A stretch of 64,000 nucleotides of DNA from Planoprotostelium fungivorum (taxonomy: Eukaryota > Evosea > Variosea > Cavosteliida > Cavosteliaceae). The first letter of the stretch is position 1; each line of letters begins with the position of its first letter. The stretch lies in contig MDYQ01000106.1 of the NCBI GenBank assembly GCA_003024175.1, positions 1-64,000 on the forward strand, written 5' to 3'. This document shows positions 46,348 to 57,394 of the stretch, piece by piece. The notes beneath the pieces were generated by a model that was not told the origin of the DNA, searched no databases, and saw only the letters and a program-made list of their open reading frames with translations. A program made the translations under genes and the position numbers.

Positions 46348-49122
46348 ATGATGTTGAGCGCAGCGAGAGGAGGTGCTATCCTCCGCCCATGGATGGCACG
46401 GGGTTCACCTCTTTCTTCTCAGGTTTCTACTCGTTCAATGCGTTTGGCCTCTCTGAAGGTGATGGGGCGGTAGTCATTCCCCAGCACAATCTCATCCTCT
46501 TCAGACTGATGGTAAATTGAACTTTGGCAAGCGTCAGATGTCCATTCTCAGCTCGTTCAGACAGAAGACCACCGCAGCTGTGGGCTCGAACGATTCCATA
46601 AATAAGGAAATCGAAGAGAGACAACAAACGCAGAGCCTCGAGCTCTTCTGCGAGTGAGTATCGTTGGCATTGCATCATGTGAATACATTTCAGATCCTTC
46701 GCCAACTTCCCCCATCACATTGCCGCCATGGAGGCCTTCTTGAAAACCATCCCCGAGGAAGACTTGGGTCACAACTGGTTGGTCAAAGAGAACACAAAGA
46801 ACGATCACGAAGAGAAGGAGATCCAAGTGAGCTCCCTCTCATCTCTTCCACCATCGTGAAATGCATCATTTGCCTTCGACATTCGACTGATGGATCGTTC
46901 AGGGGAGAGCCAAGGGTCAAGGCAAGGATGTTTCTTACGATCCGAAATACAAACCAGTGGGATACGTGCCCGATTGGCGTAAGATCGCTAAACAACTGGT
47001 GAGGATCTCATGCCCATTTCCCTCGTGATCTACACGTCTCGATCGAAATCATCTCGAAGGCTCCATTTGTATCCTTCCACATCGACCTCGTCAGGATGAT
47101 GCATTGCTCATCCATGTTCAACTATGATGGATTGTGTCGTCGTCTGTGTACAGATGAGCGTCTATTCATTATGAACAGGAGAAAGAGAAGGATCTCGGTG
47201 ACTTCCAATACAAGCGTCTCATGCAAGAGATTGAGCAATTAGATGAGGAAGGTATTCAGAAGCTGCAGAAAGCCAGATACCTCTTCAAGCAGGTGAAACA
47301 TCCTCTCCTCTATTTTTCTCTTTACTCTATCTTCTCTTTCTCTTTCCTCTTCCTCTCTCTTCTCTCTTCTCTCTATCTTCTCTCTTCTCTATCTTCTCTC
47401 TTCTCTTTCTTCTCTCTTCTCTGTCTGGTATTAATGATCACAGACTGATCTCCTCGCTGACGAGGCCCAAATCTACCGCCCCGAACCTGAAGCTCGCCGA
47501 CCCACTTACCTCCACGTTGATGATCAGGTGAACAAGTGAAACAAGTTGATATAAAGTGACACTCTTCAGGTCACCCCACTCCATTACTTTGATCCTCACG
47601 GACAGAACATCCAGCAGGGAAAGACAGTCATCATCTTGCGTGCACCGGGACAGATGGCGGAGGAATACCAGAATCGTTTAGAGTACGCAAAGACATCCAT
47701 CATCTCTCTCCACATCATCGCATCACATCATCTCTCTCCACATCATCACATCATCACATCATATAATCAAACGTCATCTCTTCATCTCTCATCATCACAA
47801 ACCATCACAACACCCCATCTCATCCCATCTCATCACACATCACCCTCTCATCCTCTTCAGTGGGCTCCGCAATTTCGAAAAGCTCCTCGAAGCGAGAGAT
47901 GCCGAAGAAGTCGAAGAAGATTTCGAGGACTCGACGCCCCTCCTCGAAAAGATCGAGACCGACCCGAGAGTCAGAGACGGAACCGGCCCCTTCTTGGCAG
48001 ACTACGGTGGTCCCGACGACATCCAAGAGGCAGAGCCAAAGTCCACACACACCGACTACGCGAGGAGATCAAAGGTGAGGCAGGGGAGAGAAGAGAGAGT
48101 GATCTGCTCGTCAGATCCGCACGCAGGTCTTGCGGTCGCTGCAGAATCCGCTGGATATCAATAAGAATCTAGAGATCGTGAGGGGAATGCTGGAAAAGAT
48201 CGAGAAGAAGATCGAGGCGAGCGATCAAGCTACTGCGGAACCTTACCACGCTTGGAAAGATGCGGTGAATCAGATCGTAGAGGTGAGAGATGGTGATGGT
48301 GGATGAGACTGAAGGGTCTTCAAGATGTACGCAGAGCTGCAGGATAAGGAAGCTGTTCGTGTTGGAAAAGAGGTGGGAGATGATTTTCTACAACGATGTT
48401 GATTGCGGTAGAAATTGGCAAAGGAAGTGTTTGAATTTGAAGAGATGGATCGATTCAAAGATTCTCTCACTCACAGTTATGATTACGCAGATTACCGTCG
48501 TCCAGAGTCGATTGCTGGTGATTTCATCTTCTATTCTCTTCATCTCTCTCTTCTACCCTCTATTTCTTATACTCTTTATTTCTCTCTTCTATCTCTTATT
48601 CTCTTCATTTCTCTCTTATCCTCTTCATTCCTCTCTTATTCTCTTTATTTCTCTCTTATCCTCTTTATTTCTCTCTTATTCTCTTCATTCCTCTTATATT
48701 CTTGTAAAGATAACACATCTGAATGTCTATCGCAGAGATCACTCAGTTCTACGACGGTGACTTCCAGCACCGCAGATGGGGTGTCATCGATTGGTCACGC
48801 AGGGTGAGTTCCACCTCTCTCCTCCGTCTAACACATCACACAGACCCTCACCGTGAACGAGTACAACCTATCGAATGGACGCCGCTTCTCTAACGTGATA
48901 GACATCCCCGTGTTGTGGTTCAACTCGTTTAAAGAGGTTCCCTGGCCTCCCACACCTGACTCCATCGATTACAACCCTCTCAACTTTGCCACGTACAAGT
49001 CCATGATCTACAACCGCTACGTGTATTCACCGAGGGATCTGAAGGAGATGAAGGAGAAGGAGAGGATGGAGAGACTGGAGAAATTGGAGGAGGAGAAGAT
49101 GAAGGCAGAGGAGAGACAATAG
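46348..49122 (+). CDS. Unrecognised protein with mitochondrial-type leader
   Basis: No family recognised. The first exon (MMLSAARGGAILRPWMARGS, PLSSQVSTRSMRLASLK) is a textbook basic, acid-free mitochondrial leader. The mature part includes SFANFPHHIAAMEAFLKTIP, KYKPVGYVPDWRKIAKQLEK, LMQEIEQLDEEGIQKLQKAR, HYFDPHGQNIQQGKTVIILR, LEKIETDPRVRDGTGPFLAD, YGGPDDIQ, then EITQFYDGDFQHRRWGVIDW and a well-ordered end: NGRRFSNVIDIPVLWFNSF, VPWPPTPDSIDYNPLNFATY, NRYVYSPRDLKEMKEKER. Roughly 550-600 residues, soluble, rich in aromatic and charged residues, with no enzyme motif. The look is that of a peripheral subunit of a mitochondrial membrane complex, as seen in protist-specific ATP synthase or respiratory-complex subunits; this is inference. 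About 13 introns, two of them long and CT-rich (47293-47443 and 48518-48735). Stop at 49122. Confidence 0.75.
47293..47443 (+). repeat. CT-rich intron
   Basis: Intron of the mitochondrial-type gene, mostly TCTCTTCTCT repeats, 151 bases against a usual 35-60. GTGAAA donor and CACAG acceptor. Simple-sequence expansion. Confidence 0.75.
48518..48735 (+). repeat. CT-rich minisatellite intron
   Basis: A 218-base intron with about ten imperfect copies of TTATTCTCTTCATTTCTCTC, bounded by GTGATT and CGCAG. It creates long open frames of low complexity (SLLSYSLYF-like) that are not coding. Confidence 0.8.
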
Positions 49123-49416
49123 ATGATTTGCATTTCACGATCGGTTGTGGATGATGATGATGGAGAGTGGGGAGAGAGATCGATGATTGGATGGACGATC
49201 GATGTGATTTGACCGTGTCATCGCTCATCTTCTATAGAGTCAACTACTGAGGACGGACAAGCAGGAGATGAAGGTATCCCTTCCAAGAGATCGTGGCATC
49301 CTTGTCGAAAAATTCTGTAAAATATGTATAAAGATTTTAAAATTAAATGACAATTGAAAGATTTGGCATCTACAACGGATCAGATTTCCTGGAATCCGTT
49401 AGAAGGGACACAACTC

Positions 49417-49891
49417 ATGCCGAGCGTGAAAGAGTTTCGAAAAGTCAACCACACAGTCGCACCGAACTATGACGGGGAGGTGTGTCTTTGAACTCCTCTG
49501 TCCACATGCCTCACACATCACAGACCACCAATACAGGCATTCAAAAGAGAAAGAAGAGTCCATACGAATTCGACCCGTGGAATGACGAGCTTTGTTCTCA
49601 GAGGAAGGCACAATCAGATGCAAAAGCCCGGGTCGTTCGTTCCATCAAGAAGAGTAAAGAAGGCCACCCTCACTCTCAGAGCGACAGAGACATGGCATTA
49701 GACGACAACGAGAAAGGTAAAAAGTCTACACCCGTACCTGTCTCACACGTTCAGGCATTATCGTAGATTCTCCGGGTTACAACTCCATCAACAAAGAGAT
49801 CGCTCTCTTCGATACCTTCGTCAAGAACCACAGAAACAAATTGAGAGCACAGAGACAAGCCGAGATGTCAACCCTCACCCCCCACCAATGA
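49417..49891 (+). CDS. Small basic protein, function unknown
   Basis: Start at 49417: MPSVKEFRKVNHTVAPNYDG, then after a 43-base intron TTNTGIQKRKKSPYEFDPWN, DELCSQRKAQSDAKARVVRS, IKKSKEGHPHSQSDRDMALD, DNEKG, and after a second intron (GTAAAAAG..TTCAG) IIVDSPGYNSINKEIALFDT, FVKNHRNKLRAQRQAEMSTL, TPHQ, stop at 49891. About 125 residues. Strongly charged, no membrane segment, several KK/RR clusters that could be nuclear localisation signals, and a helical end. A nuclear RNA- or ribosome-assembly factor is conceivable from composition alone. No family assigned. Confidence 0.65.
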
Positions 49892-49961
49892 ATCATCTCA
49901 TCCGATCTTCCATCGCGATTCTTTTATTGTTCTCTCTGTACAAAAACGACACGTCTATATC

Positions 49962-51552
49962 TCATCCATATACGTGCGAGCACCTGGGACACTGGTGAGG
50001 TCCACGACATGCAGTGAAAGAACTGCTCGTGTCAACGTGGCCTCCCCTCCCTCTCACCTCTCTCGATCATCGGATCGATACAGAAAGTCATCCGAGTCCG
50101 AAGATGAGTATCCTTCTTTCATCCTCCTCCTCAATCTATCTTCTCTCTTCTTCTGTCTTCGCTTCTGTGCATAACGCTCGCCCACTATCAACGATCGTGA
50201 GAATTCTCTCGAATCTTTCTACGTCGACAGACTGACCCAAAATGAAGCCGTACAACAACATTCCCGCCGGAACAGCAAAGATGGCGACGGAAGCGACGCA
50301 AGAGACAGAGGTCACCCACATACCAGCAGTTGTCACTTGACCTTTGAGTATTCGAACGTTCTTGATGATTCTCACGCTCTTCACGAGGTGGTGGACCTTG
50401 ATTGGTCAACATGAGGACAGTGGGGTAGATCGTGGAGGCTATGGATCTGTACCTATACCGTGTCGGTGTCGAAATTCCTGTGAAATTTCTCACTTGGGAT
50501 TGCCGGTGGAGTACTGAGCAAAGTAGAGGGCGGTGGATGTGCAAACGAGAAGGATGATGGGGAAGAAGATGGTGGTGAGAAGTGTCTGGTGATCGGCACG
50601 ATCAGATCGAGTGTCTCGATGATGCAGATGAAAACTCACTTGACGGTTCTGTGAGACGACGGCTCGCATGATCTGATGAGATGTCAACATCAGCGAGATC
50701 ACGAACACGATGATGGAGAGAACATGATGAAGAAGAGAACGTGACGATGAAGAGGATACGATGGTGATGCACTCACTCTCATGGTGTGTGTGTACTTTTC
50801 AGCTTTGAAGAGTCGAAATATGCGTAAGACTCGAATAAAGAAGGCAAAGTGGAGGGGAATGTCTTCGATGAACAAGAAGATCCAGAAGGGTACGACACAC
50901 AGCATGTCCAACATGGTCAGTGGTTTGAGGAGGAATAAGAGTCTAGCTGTTGATCGAATGAATATCGTTGTGAATTGAAAGAGGTCTCACCTTTGATGGG
51001 AGACTTTCGTCTCAATCTGTTGTCGATGGTTCAGACGATGATGATACGGAGGGAGATGAAGGCACACCTGCGTTTCTCTACACAAACCCACATTCTTAGG
51101 AGGAATTCAATTGTGAAGAGTGCGATGGAGATGATTTCGAGGATGTCTATGATGTGGCCATATCTGTCCGTGAGGGATTGTTCAGTCGAGAGGATGAAGA
51201 GAATGATATTTCCTAGAACTAAAGACTGACGAATATCTTAGCGTTCGACGTCGACGACATCACCACACCAGAATGAAGCATTCGACAATGACGTCCCACG
51301 GATGCCATCCACCTTCTAGTATTCTATAGATCTTGTTTCGTAAGCTCCTGACGCAAAATCACTTTGTATTCTACACAACAGTGGCACATACTTCCTTCTA
51401 TGTCCCCTCTTCGAGTGATCTGCGTCATAGATTATAGTGGTGACATGCGTGTCCTCTTGCATGCCGAAGAGATGCAATGAAGCGATGGGGCCGCCATGGC
51501 AGTTTCGAGTTTTCCCAGTTTTTCCGCTTGTAGTTGTATTCTTTCGGTTCAT
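49962..51552 (-). CDS. Voltage-gated-channel-like protein with unusual pore loop
   Basis: Six-helix ion-channel-like protein. Start at 51552 (MNRKNTTTSGKTGKTRNCHG). A pre-S1 element SLRNKIYRILEGGWHPWDVI leads to S1 (CFILSLVLGNIILFILS), S2 (IIDILEIISIALFTIEFLLR, MWVC), S3 (MLDMLCVVPFWIFLFIED) and the voltage-sensor S4 (FAFFIRVLRIFRLFKAEKYT), where R-x-x-R-x-x-R-x-x-K spacing is plain. S5 is TIFFPIILLVCTSTALYFAQ. The pore helix and loop read SIASTIYPTVLMLTNQGQVT and S6 is SVSCVASVAIFAVPAGMLLY. The T-x-G-Y-G potassium filter is absent; LTNQGQ stands in its place. The acidic-basic tail has a SSSDSDD cluster and ends CPRCSHVYG with two cysteine pairs. Order matches one Kv-like repeat, about 380 residues. 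Selectivity cannot be assigned. It lies downstream of a four-pass protein on the same strand. Confidence 0.8.
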
Positions 51553-51720
51553 CTTTTATTGCTGTGAAGTGACACTGCACGTGAGGGTACACAGACAAAC
51601 TGAAGAACAGCTGACCGATTTATAGGTGCCATGTGATCACCATCTTCACCGATCACATGCCTCGAGAATGCGACCTTTGGTCCTCGTGTGTGGAATCAAC
51701 GATCTCCTCCGGTTTCATCC

Positions 51721-52437
51721 TCACACTTCCATCTCTTGAGAATCACCACATTCTTCACTGCTGCGTGTGTCGATCGAGCTTGTCGGTTGTTCTCTGTGGC
51801 GAATACCCCTCCAAAAGATGAAGGCACAGACGGCACAATAACTCTGTGGGGTGTCAATGTGATTCACGTTTACAATCACTCACACAAACTGTGACTGTGA
51901 CGACGGTGCTGACCACGAAAGAGATCAAGGATATCCTCCTTGAAGACTCCTCACATTGGCTCACGTTGTCTTGTGTCTCACACAGCCAAAATGAAGCGGG
52001 GTTCAATACAAGGAAGTTGACCAGATACACGGTCACGTTGACGGCGATGTAGACGATGATCATTGCGAAATACTTGGACTCTATCAGATGTCGTGTGATG
52101 TATGATGTCCAATCACCGAGAAGGGAATCCTACTTTTTTCACTGCGAGCTGCTGAAATACCTAATCCTCCCGTGACCATCAACATGATAGCCGGGATCAA
52201 CCCCAAAGAGGAATGGTTGTACTGTTGCATTTCTACACCCGTCCCAATGATCTGGATGACTCCACCAACCACCGTGCAGATTCCACACACCAAGATAAAA
52301 CTCTTAGATATCTGCATCATGCTCGGGGCGCGTGTCTCTGACGAGGGGAAAGAGAGTGGAGGAAGCGGGCCGAGAGTGTCCCAACTCGTAACACAAAGGT
52401 GCTTTCTATCGCAAAGGAGGGGTGACATGTTCTTCAT
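51721..52437 (-). CDS. Four-pass membrane protein, MS4A/MARVEL-like topology
   Basis: Family not recognised. Start at 52437 (MKNMSPLLCDRKHLCVTSWD), or an internal Met at MMQISKSFILV. Helix 1 FILVCGICTVVGGVIQIIG; helix 2 LGLIPAIMLMVTGGLGISAA; after an intron, helix 3 YFAMIIVYIAVNVTVYLVNF; an extracellular loop ASFWLCETQDNVSQCEESSR with two cysteines; helix 4 ISLISFVVSTVVTVTV continuing over an intron into SYCAVCAFIFWRGIRHREQP. A short cytoplasmic tail SSIDTRSSEECGDSQEMEV ends at 51721. About 190 residues. The architecture (glycine-rich helices 1-2, Cys loop between 3 and 4) resembles MS4A/CD20 or TMEM four-pass proteins. It precedes the channel gene in the same direction with only about 170 bases between, but there is no proof of joint function. 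Confidence 0.7.
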
Positions 52438-52711
52438 TCCATAGAAAATGGAGGCTGGACTCGGTAGTTGCGAGAATATGAGAGGATTTCATCAGAAGGT
52501 GTCGTTGTCCTGGGAGCTTCACATCCAATATTTTCCAAGCGAATGCGACCGATCACGTTGCATCATCTTCGATCGCAAAGAGGTGTGGGCTCGTGTTGGC
52601 CGTACACCGAATGCTTATGACATCGCCTAACCTTTCGCTCAAATAAATCGAAATAAATCAATTTTTCATCCTTTTCTCATCATCACATCGACACGGATGA
52701 AAAGGAAGGTT

Positions 52712-55700
52712 CTATTCATCGGTGTTGCCAGACATGCCATCGTCACTCTCTTCCATGGCTCCCTCTCCCTCGGGTGTTCTAGCCGCAGCCTCGGCCAAGT
52801 CACGTCTCTGATAGAAGAGAACGTAAGCCGAGCCGTCCACGAGCTGTCCTTCAGACGTGTTGGACACGTAAGAGTCATCGAACTTGTACCATCTGTCGTC
52901 CTTATTCTTTGCAAAAGCCGTGTAATGTCCTCCACCCATCCCTCCAAAGTGGTTCTATCGTTCCGTCAGTCTACAACGTTGTAGACGAACAATAAAAGGA
53001 AATAAAAGGCTCACGGATACGGCGTATAGATCGTAAATGGCAGGAACATCTGAAGGGCCCTTGGTGTGATGGCTCAAGTCTAAACCGGTGATGGGGAAGT
53101 CCACGGTGGTGTCCAACTTCTCTCGCTGGTGGGGTGAGAAAGAATAAAATAGAATAAAATACCTGATATCGGCTGCGGTGGAAGAAACGCTTGAGGTGTA
53201 CGACGAGGATGGGAGGGAGGGACCACAAGTCGAATTTTTTCGTCGCCTGTCTGAATTCCTGGAAAAAAGTCAAAAAAATCTCAAGAAAAAAGATTCAACA
53301 AAAAGAGATTCAAGAAAAAGAAAGATTTTATGAAAAAGAAAGATGTAAGAGAAAGTTGAAAATCCAAAAGAAGAATGAGAGATCACCTTGCATTTACTGC
53401 AGTACCATGGATCATCAGGGCCCAATTCTTCCTCCTCCGAGAAGAGAGCGATGCAGTCACCTAGAGAGATTGGCTTCTCTGCCTTCTCCTTCTCTGTCTC
53501 CATCACTTCTTGGAACGTCGCATGATCATCCGGCTATTCCATTCAGTGTCTCACTCGAATGCAAAGATTATAAGAGAATGTGAATGTCTCGTTGTAGATT
53601 GCTTCGTCACAATGAGATGATGGTTTCACCTTCTCTACGTCGGAGTTGTAGATGGAACGATAGACTTCCTTTGACATCTTGATGTATAGAGTGTTGGTGC
53701 TGTTCTTGTACACCATGAGGTTTAAGGGTTTATCGTTGTCGACGAGCTCGTACGTGCGTGATCCAGTCCTGTGGGAGGTTAGATGTCGTGGAGATTTCGA
53801 GTTACGTACGGTCCCGTGATGTCAAAGATGTGAGTGGAGTTTCTCAGTTTCTTCTTTTGGGGTGCTTGAACTTCTTCATCGTCTGTGCTGGTATCGAATG
53901 GCTTCACGCGAACTGCATGTCGTGTGAGATATCATATCACATCGTACGATCGTCTGTCATTCTATCGTGTATATCTCTCACTTTTATAGAATGAAAGTGA
54001 ATCGTATCGAATGAGAGTGAACGGTATCGAATGAAAGTGAATCATATAAAATGAAGTGGATCGTATCGCGTGAACGAATTCCTAATCTACACTCACTCTC
54101 TTCGTCAGAATCACTGTCTTCGTTCCTGGGAACTGTTCTACTGGGTGTAGCCTCTCTGGAAGAAGTGGACTCCTCTGCAGAATCAGTCTCCCCCCTCAGG
54201 TCCTCCATTGTCCGGTACACTTTGTCCGTAGGTACCTTCAAGTACCTACGTACCCGTGCGTACACGAGATCGTACAACTGTTCTTTGTCACGATCGTTGT
54301 AGATGGATGAAATTTCGTCGAATTTTCACCTCCTTGTATGTGATCTGGTTGGCGTTTGTGATGGGCAAGATGAATGGAAATCCTTGTCCATCACCCGACC
54401 AACTGACTGCAAAATATCCGGCGTCACTGCTTCCAGCCGTCAAACTAGTGTCCAATTCGTACCTGAGATGTCATCGGAATTTCATCGAAATTTCAGACCG
54501 CTCACGCTACGATGCTGGACCTCCACCTCAGGTACTCATCGATGGTGTCAGAGTCTTCATCGATGTGTTTCTCTATGGCGCGTGGCCTGAGAGAACTGAT
54601 CTGGCACAGAACGACATTGTCCACCGGAATCTTTGTCAATTTCGAAATGCTCTGCTTCAATTGTAGAATCGTTCCTCCCTTGGGAACCTGAAATTTCTCA
54701 GAAATAACGGAGAAATTTCCACGAACCTGACACGCCAGGCGTACGGGTGCGGCCTCTACGTCGGACAAGTACAGGATGATCTCGTAGATCTTCGTCTTAT
54801 CTACCGGAATCGGCAGAGACAAGTACATGAATGGATCGAACGTGATGGAAACCCGATCACAAGACGGACACACGAGCGTCGATCTCAATTGACCTTGAAA
54901 GTTGTCTACAATGACAGAGTCATTCCTCGACCTGTGAGCAGCCCACGCTTCCCTCGCGACTTCTTCTTGTCTCCTGTCCCCCACCTGAAGTGTTCAGGTT
55001 CGATCCTCGCTCCCGGCCTTTTTTTCACCTCTGGATTTTCGATGTAAGGCTTCTTCTTGATGCGGTTGACGTCCTCGTGAATGCCATCGAGTAAGAAGGC
55101 GAGGAGCTCTTGAGAGTCGTGTTGCTGGTAGCCCGCAAATTGGGGGGCGAACTGTTCCAAGTCCCTCTTGAACTCGCGGGGTGCGACGCTGGAGGAGCTA
55201 CCGCTCCACAGATTCTCCATGAGGCTTCCGAAGGAGGTGACCAAGCGGCCGCCGGTACCTGCCGGGCGTCAGGTGTCGACGTTTCGGATGTGTCGACCGC
55301 ACCCAAGGGATTGTCTTCGTTGATCTGATCACGGTAATTACCCTGGGAGAAGAATTGCATGAGAGGTCGAGTGTGCACGAGGCACTGTAGGGAGGAGTTC
55401 ATGAAACACGTGTTGCCCAAATTATTGAGACCGGTCATACCGGGCTGATGACGTCATCATGCGTCATCACACGTCATCAGACTCACCGTGACAGGTTGTC
55501 CCTGTCCGTAGTTCGTGTTGTAGTTCGAACCAAAGTAGGAAGAATTGCTGGGGTTCCTCTTCACGACGGGCTTACCATCGTCTCCCAACTCCTCCAGCAT
55601 GATGTCCTGACCGTCGATGATATTATTCTGCTCTAGCGTTTCGTTCAATTTGACGGTCGCGGCGTGCCTCTCGTTGTAATAATCGATGAGGTCGACCTGA

Positions 55701-56791
55701 AGGAAATCAGACGAGAATGCGGGAGATAGCCTCACTCGGTTTGGAATGAGATCAAACTCTTCGCATAATTTCCTCTTCCACTCGCCTGCGTTCTGAGCCT
55801 TCGAGACTTCCACTTTCACCTTTTTCGGTTCACACGTAGACTCTATTTTTCTCTTCAAATGTGATTTCTCTCACCTTCTTTGTCGGCTGAGTCGAGCGGA
55901 AGACGTGGAGGAAGAGGGTGGACACTTCGATGACTTTTCGCGTTCCCCTCAAAACCACCGGCCTCGCTAATTCGGGCTCACCACCGTACCTGATTCCGAT
56001 CAGCCGAGTCGATCTCATCACTCACCATGACACGAACGTCCTCCACATGCTGCCGCAGACGGTGATGAAATCTTGACCTTCCATCATTCCATCCCTCAAT
56101 CGAGTCGTGCCCGTTCTGAAGTGTCCATGAGCTTAAGAGGTGAAGAGAGACTCACTTGACGAGGGTGGTGTTGTCTATGGGGCCGGGGGAGGTGGCAGCG
56201 GCTCGTGTGGCGGGGGTACCGAAGGAGCCGATGACGTCGTAATTCGAAACGGTCTTTCCCTTGACGAAAGCTTCCCAGTTTTCGTACCATTGAGAAGGGA
56301 TGAGGTAATACATCTGTCGGTGTCAGATCCGAATCGTTGGAAGTGGATGATGTGACGTGGTGTGACGTAAGTCGAAGTGAGATCGTCGAGTCGACCCGGA
56401 GATGAGACTCACCTGTCCAAGCACCATTCCGCTTCGACTGTCTTCGGCCTCTAAATCTTTGATGATTTTGTATTCATCTTCGGGATTGGAAGGTCTGGGA
56501 GGGCAACTCTGACGGTGAGTTAGAGGTAGTGACGTGATAATCGACCCGACATCGATCAGATTACCTCTACAGAAGTTACTTCTTCCGCTTGAGTGACCTG
56601 CGAACAACAGATGAACATCGTCTTCAAACATGACACACCATTTATTCAACAGATAATCGAATAACATACGATGGACTCACATCTCTCATTTCCGTCTGAC
56701 TTTCGATACCAGTATCAATGCTGTTATCCGTCTCCATGTCTTGGGTACCTCCAGTGATTTCCACCCCAGCCTCAGTCTGTTCTAGAGACAT
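52712..56791 (-). CDS. Ubiquitin-specific protease, DUSP-Ubl type (USP4/11/15-like)
   Basis: Cysteine protease that removes ubiquitin from substrates. Start at 56791 ([20 protein letters not shown]). A DUSP domain follows ([33 protein letters not shown]), then a ubiquitin-like region ([40 protein letters not shown]), and the catalytic domain: the Cys box [20 protein letters not shown] with MTGL.. opening at about 55438, [20 protein letters not shown], an insert containing a second ubiquitin-like stretch (54.0-54.8 kb), [17 protein letters not shown], and the His box [46 protein letters not shown]. Stop at 52712. Cys, His (GGHY) and the downstream Asp (DDS) are all present, so the enzyme should be active. 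About 1,050 residues, the usual USP4/15 size. Around 14 introns. The 16-base palindrome at 52970 and an AGTGAATCGTATC repeat block near 54000 lie in its introns. Confidence 0.93.
52970..52985. repeat. Perfect 16-base palindrome TCTACAACGTTGTAGA
   Basis: Two head-to-head copies of the recurrent 9-base word TCTACAACG/CGTTGTAGA overlap to form a perfect palindrome inside a USP-gene intron. Confidence 0.9.
53985..54075. repeat. GAATGAAAGTGAATCGTATC repeats in a USP intron
   Basis: About four imperfect copies of a roughly 20-base unit (variants AATGAGAGTGAACGGTATC, AATGAAAGTGAATCATAT). The stretch lies within an intron of the ubiquitin-protease gene and has no coding role. Confidence 0.7.
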
Positions 56792-57394
56792 GGCTTGGAA
56801 TGATAAAAGTGAACACAAGATACTCTATCTGATCCTATGTATCGAGCTTCCTCTCGTACACAATCAGATGCAAGTAATGTTGAAGTAAACCGCCCTTTTA
56901 TTTTTTCGACAGTTTGATCACGTGACATCCTCTACATCTTCTTATGCAGCATCATTTCAAGTTGAATATCTCAGATTAGATTCTCAACTTGAAAGATTCA
57001 AGTTGACATACAAGCCGCAGATCACCACACAATCTGACCGGCATCTGTTCTTAGATTCTTTCTTTGATCAACATCCCGCTGGACTTCACATTACATAATA
57101 ACTTCCCCCTTAGAAGTTTCTAGGAACAACAAAAGGAGCGTACTCGGGTGTCTCCACCTGCTCTCCTCCTTATCTCATCCCACGTGATGAAATAGACGAA
57201 GTGTGTGATGGAACGAAGGAGGAGCGATTGTACTCTGGCCTACAGTCTCTTAAGAGAGAGACGGTACGCCCGCGCAAATGCATGACTTTCGCGCGGAGAA
57301 ATGAGTTGACGTTTTTCTTTTGAGCATGCCTTCAATTGACGCGCTCACTACAGGCACAACAGATCCGTAGAGCTCATTTTCAGGATTCAAATAT
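56792..57394. other. Divergent promoter region, USP / putative transcription factor
   Basis: About 600 bases between two starts that point apart. It contains three copies of TTCAAGTTGA: at 56956-56965, inverted at 56984-56993, and at 56997-57006, all within 51 bases. Candidate transcription-factor site cluster. No gene is seen. Confidence 0.6.
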
